Shown here: positions 8,732 to 16,460 of the stretch, in pieces
Layout: each line of letters begins with the position of its first letter
How positions within the stretch are numbered: the stretch's first letter is position 1
Origin: Flavobacterium psychrophilum
GTDB taxonomy: Bacteria; Bacteroidota; Bacteroidia; Flavobacteriales; Flavobacteriaceae
DNA length: 24,773 nt
NCBI GenBank assembly: GCA_945866505.1
Contig: CAMBHH010000025.1
Location: forward strand, 1-24,773
Direction of reading: 5' to 3'
Notes under the pieces: model-generated
The model's database searches: none
What the model was told of the DNA's origin: nothing
What the model saw: the letters and a program-made list of their open reading frames with translations, nothing else
Made by a program: the position numbers and the translations under genes

Positions 8732-8994
8732 ACTATGCAATTGAATTAACCATTGATGCTGAAAAAGACATTGAAAAGTTCAAAAAATCGGGTGACAAAA
8801 AAGTTTTACTAAAAATCGACAAATTATTAGACGAACTTAGAGCGCATCCTAAGACAGGAACTGGAAAGCCGGAACAATTAAAGTACTATGAAACACCGAC
8901 TTGGTCAAGAAGATTAACAGATAATCATAGGTTAATATACAGGATTCAAGAAGACCGAGTTGTCGTGTTGGTTTTATCCTTTTGGGGACACTAA
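8728..8994 (+). CDS. Txe/YoeB-family mRNA interferase toxin lacking the C-terminal Tyr
   Basis: An 88-aa RelE-superfamily toxin. YoeB/Txe proteins bind the ribosome A site and cut mRNA at translated codons. The family core is present: HPKTGTGKPEQLKYYE with Glu49 (E. coli YoeB Glu46), WSRRLTDNHRLIYRI with His67-Arg68 (His64-Arg65), and a final SFWGH with His88 (His83). E. coli YoeB ends His83-Tyr84, and Tyr84 takes part in catalysis. Here the codon after His88 is TAA, yet the frame continues GGA GAC AAA TAA (8995-9006). Reading the first TAA as TAT or TAC would give a family-like ending, GHYGDK. The gene therefore looks shortened by one nonsense change. It overlaps the antitoxin gene by 4 nt. 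Family assignment is firm; activity is doubtful. Confidence 0.88.
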   Translation: MNYAIELTIDAEKDIEKFKKSGDKKVLLKIDKLLDELRAHPKTGTGKPEQLKYYETPTWSRRLTDNHRLIYRIQEDRVVVLVLSFWGH

Positions 8995-9142
8995 GGAGAC
9001 AAATAAAAAGTACATCGTTCATCAGCCAGCCCGGGGGTTAGAGGGGTTAGTAGCACAAACGATGAACTGCAATCATCAAGTATCTTTAGTTAATGCTATA
9101 CACATATTGAAAAAAATTAGAGTCCTGTTATCTAACGGAATC

Positions 9143-9167
9143 AAGAGGCAAGTAAGTCTCTTTTTTT
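9143..9167 (+). terminator. Probable terminator of the toxin-antitoxin operon
   Basis: AAGAGGC (9143-9149) pairs with GTCTCTT (9156-9162), with one G-T pair and a 6-nt loop, followed by a T-run to 9167. It lies 149 nt after the toxin stop. Confidence 0.5.
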
Positions 9168-9300
9168 GTGGAGTGATTTTTAAAGTGACTCTCTTTCAAG
9201 CTATTTAAAATTACATTTTTTACTCTGGCAAAAAAACTAGCAAGACATAAAACCTCGGTACAGTCAAAAATGTAATAATTTAACGTAGCTTCAAAATAAC

Positions 9301-9340
9301 TTTAACGATTGTTAAGGTGCTGCTACTTCAAAAAAAATAC
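9301..9340 (+). repeat. Left copy of a 40-bp direct repeat flanking the lipoprotein gene
   Basis: It starts TTTAACGATTGTTAAGG and ends TACTTCAAAAAAAATAC. It matches 10047-10086 at 36 of 40 positions. CTTTAAC-GATT-GTTAAGG (9300-9317) forms a 7-bp hairpin with one wobble pair, and GTAGC (about 9286-9290) can pair with GCTAC (9322-9326) around it. Confidence 0.75.
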
Positions 9341-9370
9341 CCGCTGGAGTATCAGAAATGATTTGTTATT

Positions 9371-10000
9371 ATGAAAAAACACTTTTATTTTTTTGCGACA
9401 CTACTTCTGTTTTTGTCTTGTACTAACAAAAATAAAAATTTGATTAAACCAAAAATTAAATCGGATACTACAAAATCAGAGCAAAAGAAAGAGAAAGTTA
9501 AACCTGTATTTGATACAATATTGGCTGAAGGTAGCGTAATCATTTATGGAGATACGACCATACAGAAAGATAAAATTAGAGAAGTTCTTATAAAATTTGA
9601 ACCATATATAACTTTTGATGATTTTAAAGTTAACATTGAAAATGTCAAAGCTAAACTTGACTTAAATTCTCACGAATTAGGAAGGCAATTCAGAACTGCA
9701 ATTAGAGAAAGCTATAATAATCCTGAAAATCTCTTTGCAGGACATTACACTTTTGCTACTTGGGGTTGCGGCAGTCCTTGCCAGATGAATGTTCTAATTG
9801 ACAGAAGAACCGGAAAAATATATGATGCTCCAGATTCATCAGTCGGCTCAGAATTTAAAAAAGATAGTAGAATGTTAATTATTAATCCACCTGAAGAAAC
9901 AAATTATTTTTACAATAATTGCTTTTACTGTAAACCAGAAATATATATTTTAAATGAAATAACAAAAAAGTTTGAAAAGAAAGAACCATATAAAAAATAG
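9371..10000 (+). CDS. Putative lipoprotein of unknown function with a WGCG-x2-C motif
   Basis: A 209-aa protein with a lipoprotein signal peptide, MKKHFYFFATLLLFLSC, so Cys17 is the likely lipidated residue. A lysine-rich linker (about 18-46) follows. The C-terminal domain contains NLFAGHYTFATWGCGSPCQ (Cys133 and Cys137), then VLIDRRTGKIYDAP, and a second pair, CFYC (Cys184 and Cys187). The 'FAGHY...WGCG..C...ID..TGK' pattern recurs, as far as I recall, in uncharacterised bacterial exported proteins, but I know of no function. The two cysteine pairs could form disulfides or bind metal (inference). Near-identical 40-bp repeats lie 31 nt upstream of its start and 46 nt after its stop, so it looks like a single-gene cassette. 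Confidence 0.7.
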   Translation: MKKHFYFFATLLLFLSCTNKNKNLIKPKIKSDTTKSEQKKEKVKPVFDTILAEGSVIIYGDTTIQKDKIREVLIKFEPYITFDDFKVNIENVKAKLDLNSHELGRQFRTAIRESYNNPENLFAGHYTFATWGCGSPCQMNVLIDRRTGKIYDAPDSSVGSEFKKDSRMLIINPPEETNYFYNNCFYCKPEIYILNEITKKFEKKEPYKK

Positions 10001-10021
10001 ACGCCAACAGCCGTACCTTTT

Positions 10022-10063
10022 GCTCAACCCCATTCATAGCCTTAATTTTAACGATTGTTGAGC
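10022..10063. repeat. 7-bp inverted repeat at the right cassette border
   Basis: GCTCAAC (10022-10028) and GTTGAGC (10057-10063) are perfect complements. Each half happens to fit the integron core words RYYYAAC and GTTRRRY, but the whole span is 42 nt, shorter than known attC sites, and the left copy lacks a matching partner. Confidence 0.45.
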
Positions 10064-10086
10064 TACTGTTACTTCAAAAAAAATAC
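10047..10086 (+). repeat. Right copy of the 40-bp direct repeat
   Basis: It starts TTTAACGATTGTTGAGC and ends TACTTCAAAAAAAATAC. It differs from 9301-9340 at four positions and is in the same orientation, 53 nt before the S9 peptidase start. Confidence 0.75.
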
Positions 10087-10138
10087 TTAAATTGGAAACC
10101 AAAACCAAACCATCTCCCTAATTAAAAACAAAACTAGT

Positions 10139-12118
10139 ATGAAACCAATTGTAATGCTTTTAATGTTCCTTTTTGCAGGATCTATTTTTTCTCAAAAAAC
10201 AACCAAACGTCCATTAAAACCCTCAGATGTGTATCGTTTGCAAAACTTGAGCAGTGCCCGTATTTCTCCTGATGGTAATTGGGTAGCTTATACACTTTCA
10301 ACTGTTGATTCTATTAAAAACAAAAGAAACTCCGATATTTGGATGGTTTCTTGGGATGGTAAAGAGTCTGTTCAACTGACCAATAGTCCAGAAAGTGAAT
10401 CACAGCCCAGCTGGAGTCCTGACGGGAAATATTTGTCCTTTGTGTCATCTAGAAATGGACTTAAAGGCAGTCAGATTTGGATAATGGATAGACGAGGAGG
10501 AGAAGCCAAACAATTAACCGATTTGAAAAAAGGAGATTTGGACGATTACGAATGGTCGCCAAATGGATCCAAAATTGCTTTGGTTATCAAAACCCAACCA
10601 GATACAGCCAAAGTAAAAACTCCAAAACCAATTGTGATTGACCGTTATCATTTCAAACAAGATGTTGAAGGGTATTTAACCCGAAAACCATCGCATCTGT
10701 ATCTTTATGATGTTGCCACCAAAAAAATGGATACCCTTACTAAAGGAATTTATGACGAAACCGATCCCAAATGGTCGCCCGATGGTTCTCAAATTGCCTT
10801 TTTGAGTAATCGAACCACCGATCCAGACAGAAATGAAAATTCTGATATTTGGGTTATTGATGCTAAAGCGAATGCTTCTATTAAGCAAATAACCACTTGG
10901 ACAGGAAGTGATTCTTCAATACAATGGAGTCCTGATGGAAAGCAAATTGCCTTTTTAAGATCTACTAATTCTGATAATTATATTATGTACGACCAATCTG
11001 TTTTGTGTGTCGTTTCTAAAGAAGGCGGTGAACCAAAACTACTCTCAAAATCTTTGGACAGACCTGTTGGAAGCCCACGTTGGACCAAAAATGGAACTTC
11101 AATAATGGCATTGGTAACAGATGATCGAACAAGATACGTTGCCGAATTTTCTATTTCAGATAGTAAAATCACTAAAATAGCCAGCGGTAATCGAAGTTTT
11201 TCTTCATTAGAACTTCATCCTTCGGGCAGTTTTTTAACGGCTATGAGTGATTCACAAATACCAACAGAAATCTATGCGCTTGAAAATGGAAGTCCACGTC
11301 GTCTTACCAAACACCAAGATTCTTTTTTAGAAAAAATAACACTTGCGACTGTTGAAGGATTTACATCTAAAAGTAAAGATGGAATGTTAGTTTCTAATCT
11401 TTTGTACCGTCCTGCAAATGCAACGGTTGGTAAAAAATTGCCAACCATTTTCTTTATTCACGGTGGTCCAGTAGGGCAAGATGAATATAGTTTTGATCTC
11501 TCTCGACAAATGTTGGCCGCTGCAGGTTATGCTGTTATAGGTGTTAATTATCGTGGTTCGAATGGTCGCGGCTTGGATTATTGCAAAGTTATTTCGGGAG
11601 ATTGGGGCAATAAAGAAGTATTGGATATTTTAGGAGCTGCGGACTATCTTGTTCAAAAAGGCATCGCCGATGCTGATAAATTAGGAATAGGAGGATGGAG
11701 TTATGGCGGTATTTTAACAGATTATGTCATCGCTTCGGATACCCGTTTCAAAGCGGCTTCAAGCGGTGCAGGTGTCGCTATGGTTTCTTCGATGTATGGA
11801 GTAGATCAATACATTTTACAATATGACAATGAAATTGGACAACCTTGGAAAAACTTTGACAAGTATGTGGCACTTTCGTATCCTTTTTTGAAAGCCAACA
11901 AAATCAAAACGCCTACACAATTTATGGTTGGCGAAAGTGATTATAATGTTCCTGCTGTAGGTAGTGAACAAATGTATCAGGCTTTTAAATCTTTAGGGAT
12001 TCCAACGGAACTTATCATCTATCCAGGACAATTTCACGGTATCACAAATCCGAGTTTTCAAAAAGATCGTTTCGAACGGTATTTGACTTGGTTTAATACC
12101 TATTTAATGAAAAAATAA
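10139..12118 (+). CDS. S9 family peptidase (prolyl oligopeptidase / acylaminoacyl peptidase type)
   Basis: A 659-aa exported serine peptidase. Residues 1-19 form a signal peptide (ending GSIFSQ), so it acts in the periplasm. Residues about 30-390 are PD40/WD40-like propeller blades with repeated (W)SPDG motifs at 43-46, 92-96, 212-216 and 263-267. In this family the propeller gates access to the active site. The C-terminal alpha/beta-hydrolase domain (about 400-659) has the oxyanion-region HGGP (441-444), nucleophile Ser521 in GGWSYGG, Asp601 in GESDYNVP, and His633 in PGQFHGI, a complete triad. It likely degrades short peptides or removes N-terminal residues. The family is large and the exact specificity cannot be read from sequence. 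A long AT-rich hairpin follows. Confidence 0.92.
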   Translation: MKPIVMLLMFLFAGSIFSQKTTKRPLKPSDVYRLQNLSSARISPDGNWVAYTLSTVDSIKNKRNSDIWMVSWDGKESVQLTNSPESESQPSWSPDGKYLSFVSSRNGLKGSQIWIMDRRGGEAKQLTDLKKGDLDDYEWSPNGSKIALVIKTQPDTAKVKTPKPIVIDRYHFKQDVEGYLTRKPSHLYLYDVATKKMDTLTKGIYDETDPKWSPDGSQIAFLSNRTTDPDRNENSDIWVIDAKANASIKQITTWTGSDSSIQWSPDGKQIAFLRSTNSDNYIMYDQSVLCVVSKEGGEPKLLSKSLDRPVGSPRWTKNGTSIMALVTDDRTRYVAEFSISDSKITKIASGNRSFSSLELHPSGSFLTAMSDSQIPTEIYALENGSPRRLTKHQDSFLEKITLATVEGFTSKSKDGMLVSNLLYRPANATVGKKLPTIFFIHGGPVGQDEYSFDLSRQMLAAAGYAVIGVNYRGSNGRGLDYCKVISGDWGNKEVLDILGAADYLVQKGIADADKLGIGGWSYGGILTDYVIASDTRFKAASSGAGVAMVSSMYGVDQYILQYDNEIGQPWKNFDKYVALSYPFLKANKIKTPTQFMVGESDYNVPAVGSEQMYQAFKSLGIPTELIIYPGQFHGITNPSFQKDRFERYLTWFNTYLMKK

Positions 12119-12128
12119 GACTATTATT

Positions 12129-12162
12129 GAAAAAAAGTTGGGCCATCGGTTCAATTTTTTTT
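12129..12162 (+). terminator. Possible terminator after the S9 peptidase
   Basis: GAAAAAAAGTTG pairs with CAATTTTTTTTC around a short G+C-rich loop (GGCCATCGG region). Outer arms ATTATTG and CAATAAT extend the stem with a bulge. The stem is AT-rich and the T-run is inside it, hence modest confidence. Confidence 0.4.
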
Positions 12163-12229
12163 CAACAATAATTTTGTTAAATCGGTTATAAAGAGTTGTT
12201 AAAAATGGGTGTTTTTTGCATTTAAAGTT

Positions 12230-12237
12230 TAGATTTG
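12230..12237 (+). promoter_or_regulatory. Putative -7 box upstream of the LysM protein gene
   Basis: TAGATTTG fits TAnnTTTG. No correctly spaced TTG is seen. It would give a 5' leader of about 120 nt before 12364. Confidence 0.3.
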
Positions 12238-12363
12238 CGTATTCATACTTGTTTTTCGTTTGTTTTGACATCAAAGTAAGTTAATTGTTGAATTTTTCGA
12301 AATTTTTAATTAAATTGTCATCTCAAATATAAATGATATTTATGAATTAGAGTTTGAATTTAA

Positions 12364-14160
12364 ATGGAGTTTATGAGGTTTTATAAGTGTATTTTTTTAA
12401 TTGTTTTTTTTAGTAGTATGAGTCTTTTTTCGCAGGAAAAATTTAGACAACATACTGTTTCTAAGGGCGAAACCATTAGCGAAATTGCCCAGAAATACAA
12501 TATAAAACCTTCTGCCATTTATGAACTCAATCCTGATGCTGTCAATGGAATTAAATACAAGACGGTTTTATTAATTCCAACCAATACCAAAAAAAACAAA
12601 ACAGTTTCCTCGTCAACAATTGCAAGCAATCTTGCTGAAAAGACACACGAAGTCCTTCCTAAAGAAACCGTTTATGGCATTGCAAAACAATGCAATATAA
12701 GCGTTGAAGAATTGTATAAGTTAAATCCTGATTTGGAAAAAGAGGGTTTAAAAACAGGTCAAAAAATTAACATTCCTCAAAATGCTCCTGATGATTTTGT
12801 GGTGACACCACCTATTGAAAAATCGGAGGAAACTTTAAAAACAACAGCTCCAAAAACAGTACTACCTGAAATAAATAAACCCAAAACTGAAGTTGTTGTT
12901 TCTGCAAAGTCAGTTGAGAAAGGGCAAGTTTCAACTGAAGGAATTTCTTATGAAGTTTTACCCAAAGAATCGTTGTATTCCATCGCCAAAAAATACGGAA
13001 TCACTCTTGCCAATTTGCAAAAAGCAAATCCTGAATTAGGAAAGGAATCCTTGAAAGCAGGTCAAAAAATTACGGTTCCAGTAAATGCTGATGCTAATTC
13101 CACTTTGGTCGCTGAAAAATCCACGATTATAGACTATTCTCAAAAAGAGGAAACTAAGCAAACTCCAGTTTTGCAACAGCCTGTGGTTGAGAAAAAAAAA
13201 ATAGAGGTTGAAAAAACAATTCCAGTGGTGTCGCAAACAAAAGACGACAGCAAAAAATCAGCAACCGAAATCACGCACGAAGTCCTACCTAAAGAATCTT
13301 TTTATTCCATTGCAAAACAATACGGAATTTCACTTTCCGAATTGAAAAAAGCCAATTCAGAATTAGGAAGTAAATCATTGAAAGTGGGTCAAAAGATTAC
13401 GGTTCCAGTAAAAGCTGATACCAATTCGAGTTTAGTTGCCGAGAAAGTGACAGAAAAAAAAGAACCTAAAACGGAAAAAGAACTTGCAATTACACCGCAA
13501 GCTGACATTGAAGTCAAAACTTCAGAAACCGAAATGACTCACGAGGTTTTGCCAAAAGAAACCAAATACGGAATTGCCAAACAATACGGTCTGACGGTTG
13601 CCGAATTGGAAAGCCAAAATCCGAATATTTCCAAAAAATTATTGGTAGGTTCTGTACTTAAAATTCGTACTTCAAAATTGATAGAGAAAGAAACTGCAGT
13701 CGAAAATCCAATTGTAAGTGATGCTCTAAATAATCAGGAAAAAATTGAAAATAATGAGCCCAATATAGTTCGCGATGCCAATTTTGTAGATCAATTGATT
13801 TCCAAGGCTTCTGAGCATATTGGAACTCGTTACCGCTCTGGCGGAACTACGACAGAAGGTTTTGATTGTTCAGGATTCGTGTGCTATACTTTTAGTAATT
13901 ATGATATTAAGTTACCAAGATCGTCTATCGAAATGGCTTCATACGGTTCGAAAATTGATGCACAAAATGCTCAAAAAGGTGATTTAATTTTCTTCAAAAC
14001 CCGAGGAAGCGGCCGAATTAACCACGTAGGAATGGTAGTCGAAGTGCTGGAAGGCGAAATTAAATTCATTCACTCTGCCACTCACGGTGGCGTGATTATT
14101 TCTTCTACCAAAGAATCGTATTACGAAAGGAATTTGGCTCAGATTAATAGGGTGTTGTAA
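12364..14160 (+). CDS. LysM x5 - NlpC/P60 peptidoglycan hydrolase
   Basis: A 598-aa exported cell-wall enzyme. A signal peptide ends near residue 24 (SLFSQ). Either ATG at 12364 or ATG at 12373 could be the start; the second gives a more usual signal peptide (MRFYKCIFLIVFF). Five LysM domains, which bind glycan strands, lie at about 28-73, 94-138, 195-239, 304-348 and 391-435, joined by Lys/Glu/Thr-rich linkers. The C-terminal NlpC/P60 domain (about 473-598) has catalytic Cys502 in DCSGFVCYTF, His554 in NHVGMV and His570 in HSAT. Such enzymes cut the gamma-D-Glu-meso-DAP bond in stem peptides, which fits the nearby DapF and MltG genes. LysM 3 and 4, with their downstream linker, are unusually alike. 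Family assignment is secure. Confidence 0.93.
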   Translation: MEFMRFYKCIFLIVFFSSMSLFSQEKFRQHTVSKGETISEIAQKYNIKPSAIYELNPDAVNGIKYKTVLLIPTNTKKNKTVSSSTIASNLAEKTHEVLPKETVYGIAKQCNISVEELYKLNPDLEKEGLKTGQKINIPQNAPDDFVVTPPIEKSEETLKTTAPKTVLPEINKPKTEVVVSAKSVEKGQVSTEGISYEVLPKESLYSIAKKYGITLANLQKANPELGKESLKAGQKITVPVNADANSTLVAEKSTIIDYSQKEETKQTPVLQQPVVEKKKIEVEKTIPVVSQTKDDSKKSATEITHEVLPKESFYSIAKQYGISLSELKKANSELGSKSLKVGQKITVPVKADTNSSLVAEKVTEKKEPKTEKELAITPQADIEVKTSETEMTHEVLPKETKYGIAKQYGLTVAELESQNPNISKKLLVGSVLKIRTSKLIEKETAVENPIVSDALNNQEKIENNEPNIVRDANFVDQLISKASEHIGTRYRSGGTTTEGFDCSGFVCYTFSNYDIKLPRSSIEMASYGSKIDAQNAQKGDLIFFKTRGSGRINHVGMVVEVLEGEIKFIHSATHGGVIISSTKESYYERNLAQINRVL

Positions 14161-14177
14161 ATTTGATAAATCAAATT
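14160..14177. repeat. Short palindrome between convergent genes
   Basis: AATTTGAT (14160-14167) and ATCAAATT (14170-14177) form a perfect palindrome overlapping the end of the LysM gene, 26 nt before the end of the convergent DUF6882 gene. It has no T-run, so terminator function is uncertain. Confidence 0.3.
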
Positions 14178-14203
14178 AATCGGTGGACTTTTGCTATCTG
14201 TAT

Positions 14204-14707
14204 TTATTTTCTCATATCATTAATTTCTTTGTAGATAACAAATGTAAAAGTGTTTTCTAAAGGTAATCTGTAAGCTCCTTTTGCTTTCATTAAATGAGCA
14301 GAGATTGCGGTCATTTCCCAACCATCATATTCATCACCAAACCATTTTCTCTTTGTCAAAGATTCTAAATTATTTACTTCGCCATAATTTTTTACAGACT
14401 CAATTTCAGTTTTTATTTTTGGCTCTAAATTTGGGTTTGCCCAACTCCATAGCCAAGTTTGGCTAATTTTAGAAATACTTCCTACTTCTTCATATTGAAT
14501 TTCTACAATTTTATCTTGGCTTTCTGAATTTGAAAATGTTAGCATTCCAGTTTCTTGATCATAATGCCAATTTTCATAACTATGAATTCCATAAGTTTCT
14601 TCTACGATTTTCATCTGTTCATTTAAATATTTGTATGCTTTTTTACTTAGTGCTTCAAATTCGGAAGTTCTCTTTGGAGTTTCTAAATTTATATCTTCAT
14701 CGCTCAT
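14204..14707 (-). CDS. DUF6882 family protein
   Basis: A 167-aa cytoplasmic protein using the start MSDEDINLETPKRTSEFE at 14707. The open frame reaches 14818, but the extra 37 residues (Phe, Tyr, Ile and Lys-rich) look like translated noncoding DNA. The core 'VGSISKISQTWLWSWANPNL' and the later 'WEMTAISAHLMKAKGAYRLP' match the pattern I recall for DUF6882, where a TWLW.WAN motif and an 'A..GAYR.P' stretch are conserved. There is no signal peptide or membrane segment. The function is unknown. It is convergent with the LysM gene and divergent from the permease. Nothing in the context links it to either. Confidence 0.75.
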   Translation of the reverse strand: MSDEDINLETPKRTSEFEALSKKAYKYLNEQMKIVEETYGIHSYENWHYDQETGMLTFSNSESQDKIVEIQYEEVGSISKISQTWLWSWANPNLEPKIKTEIESVKNYGEVNNLESLTKRKWFGDEYDGWEMTAISAHLMKAKGAYRLPLENTFTFVIYKEINDMRK

Positions 14708-14911
14708 TTTTTGGAATATTTTTTTATAATTAGCATTTTCTAATGTTTGAGATGAATTATATGTTAGTCTAATAAATATAATCCTTTTCTTATTGTAAAA
14801 GTAGAAATAAATCCTCACAAATTATCGAAACTAATTTTCTAATTTAAAACCAACTATTCGGCTATTTCCAAAAATAGTATATCTTTAGCCAACCAAAAAA
14901 ACCAAAACGAT

Positions 14912-16318
14912 ATGCAAGATAACGACCAAGAACATTTTAAAAGAGAACTCGGATTACTAGACGGAACAATGCTCGTTGTGGGCTCGATGATTGGTTCGGG
15001 AATATTTATTGTTAGCTCGGATATGGTGCGCCAATTGGGATCTGCCGGCTGGCTTATTGCGATGTGGGTGCTCACAGGATTTATAACCGTGATTGCCGCT
15101 GTGAGTTACGGCGAGTTGAGTGCTATGTTCCCAAAAGCGGGCGGACAATATGTGTACATCAAGGAAGCTTACGGAAAGCTGATTGGGTTTTTGTACGGTT
15201 GGAGCTTTTTTGCGGTAATACAAACGGGAACCATTGCCGCTGTGGGCGTGGCTTTTTCTAAATTTGCTGCTTATTTGTATCCGCCTGTGAGCGAGAAAAA
15301 TATTATTTTTGAGTTAGGTGATTTCCAATTGCACGCAGCTCAAATTGTTTCGATAATCACCATTATTTTATTGAGTTACATCAATAGTCGCGGAGTGAAA
15401 AATAGCAAGATTTTGCAAACAGTCTTGACGGTGATTAAAGTTGCTTCTATTTTTGGATTGATTATTTTCGGATTTGTGGCTGCCAAAGCCGAAGTTTGGG
15501 ACGCCAATTGGGCAAATGCTTGGACTTCACAATCCATGAATGTCGATACGGGTTCTTGGCTTACAATTAGTGGCATGACTTTGATATCGGCAATGTCGGC
15601 AGCTTTGGTGGGTTCTTTGTTTTCGAGTGTGGCTTGGGAAGGCGTGACTTTTATCGCTGGCGAAATCAAGAATCCAAAACGAAATGTAGGATTGAGTTTG
15701 TTTCTCGGCACTTTGATTGTGAGCTGTATTTATATTTTGACCAATGTGATGTATTTGGCAGTGGTACCTTTGCAAGACATTGCTACAGCCGAATCGGATA
15801 GAGTAGCCGTTGTGGCATCGCAAAATATCTTTGGGAATATTGGAACCTTAATTATCGCCTTAATGATTATGATTTCGACTTTTGCCTGTAATAACGGGTT
15901 GATTATGGCGGGTGCAAGAGTGTATTATACGATGGCGCAAGACGGTTTATTTTTCAAAAAAGCGTCTCATTTGAATAAAGCTAGCGTTCCGGCTTGGGCA
16001 TTGTGGGCGCAGTGTTTTTGGGCTTCGGCTTTGTGTCTGACCGGGAAATATGGCGATTTATTGGACTTTGTAGTGATAATCGTTTTGGTGTTTTACATCC
16101 TAACCATTTACGGAATTTTTATTCTTCGAAAAAAAATGCCCGATGCCGATAGACCGTATAAAGCTTTTGGTTATCCTTTGTTACCAGGACTTTATATTGT
16201 GATAGCCAGCGCCATCGGAATTGCTTTGTTGTACACAAAACCCGACACTTGCGGCTGGGGCGTTTTTATAATGCTGATTGGAATTCCGATTTATTATCTG
16301 ACAAAACAGAAAGAGTAG
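14912..16318 (+). CDS. APC-superfamily amino-acid permease
   Basis: A 468-aa inner-membrane transporter, about 12 transmembrane helices. It opens with a short polar N-terminus and then ELGLLDGTMLVVGSMIGSGIF, in which the unwound GSGIF segment of helix 1 contacts the substrate amine and carboxylate in this superfamily. AAVSYGELSAMFPKAGGQYVYIKEAYG is the conserved helix 2-3 region of LAT/AdiC-like members, and AWEGVTFIAGEIKNPKRN is the helix 6 to helix 7 signature. It likely exchanges or takes up neutral amino acids. The convergent alanine dehydrogenase gene downstream makes alanine or serine a reasonable guess, but substrate cannot be read from sequence. A bidirectional hairpin separates the two genes. 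Confidence 0.92.
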   Translation: MQDNDQEHFKRELGLLDGTMLVVGSMIGSGIFIVSSDMVRQLGSAGWLIAMWVLTGFITVIAAVSYGELSAMFPKAGGQYVYIKEAYGKLIGFLYGWSFFAVIQTGTIAAVGVAFSKFAAYLYPPVSEKNIIFELGDFQLHAAQIVSIITIILLSYINSRGVKNSKILQTVLTVIKVASIFGLIIFGFVAAKAEVWDANWANAWTSQSMNVDTGSWLTISGMTLISAMSAALVGSLFSSVAWEGVTFIAGEIKNPKRNVGLSLFLGTLIVSCIYILTNVMYLAVVPLQDIATAESDRVAVVASQNIFGNIGTLIIALMIMISTFACNNGLIMAGARVYYTMAQDGLFFKKASHLNKASVPAWALWAQCFWASALCLTGKYGDLLDFVVIIVLVFYILTIYGIFILRKKMPDADRPYKAFGYPLLPGLYIVIASAIGIALLYTKPDTCGWGVFIMLIGIPIYYLTKQKE

Positions 16319-16320
16319 TG

Positions 16321-16349
16321 TTCAGTGTTCAGTTTTTCAGTGTTCAGTT
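16321..16349 (+). repeat. Two tandem 14-bp repeats just after the permease
   Basis: TTCAGTGTTCAGTT occurs at 16321-16334 and 16336-16349, one T apart, starting two bases after the permease stop. It looks like a small minisatellite. Confidence 0.6.
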
Positions 16350-16360
16350 ATCCTTACTAA

Positions 16361-16397
16361 AAAATCCGTCTCGTTACATTCTAACTTGACGGATTTT
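16361..16397. terminator. Bidirectional terminator between permease and ald
   Basis: AAAATCCGTC (16361-16370) pairs perfectly with GACGGATTTT (16388-16397) around a 17-nt loop. It ends in T-rich sequence on the plus strand (TTTTAATTTT) and in a T-run on the minus strand (TTTTTTAG), so it can serve both convergent genes. Confidence 0.7.
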
Positions 16398-16460
16398 AAT
16401 TTTATAAAAATTAAGTCTTGATTCTTTACCCTTTACTATTTGTTCTTTTTTCTTATGAAT

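Larger units (their letters stand above)
9007..9370. other. 364-nt noncoding stretch after the toxin gene
   Basis: No supported gene is present. In order it contains an inverted repeat, GTTCATC (9017-9023) with GATGAAC (9061-9067), enclosing two tandem GGGGTTAG words (9034-9041 and 9043-9050). A terminator follows at 9143-9167, then the left copy of a 40-bp direct repeat (9301-9340). Confidence 0.5.

Noticed and set aside
8960..9208. An 82-aa open frame overlapping the end of the toxin gene
   Set aside because: It starts inside the toxin gene in another frame, runs through a repeat and a terminator, and shows no family-like sequence.
10022..10063. A classical integron attC site, because GCTCAAC and GTTGAGC fit the core words
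   Set aside because: The span is only 42 nt, no inner L sites are evident, the left copy of the repeat lacks the same pair, and no integrase is in the window. It is kept only as an inverted repeat.
14708..14818. A longer N-terminus for the DUF6882 protein
   Set aside because: The 37 extra residues are rich in Phe, Tyr, Ile, Asn and Lys, as in translated AT-rich spacer DNA, and MSDEDINL is a natural start.
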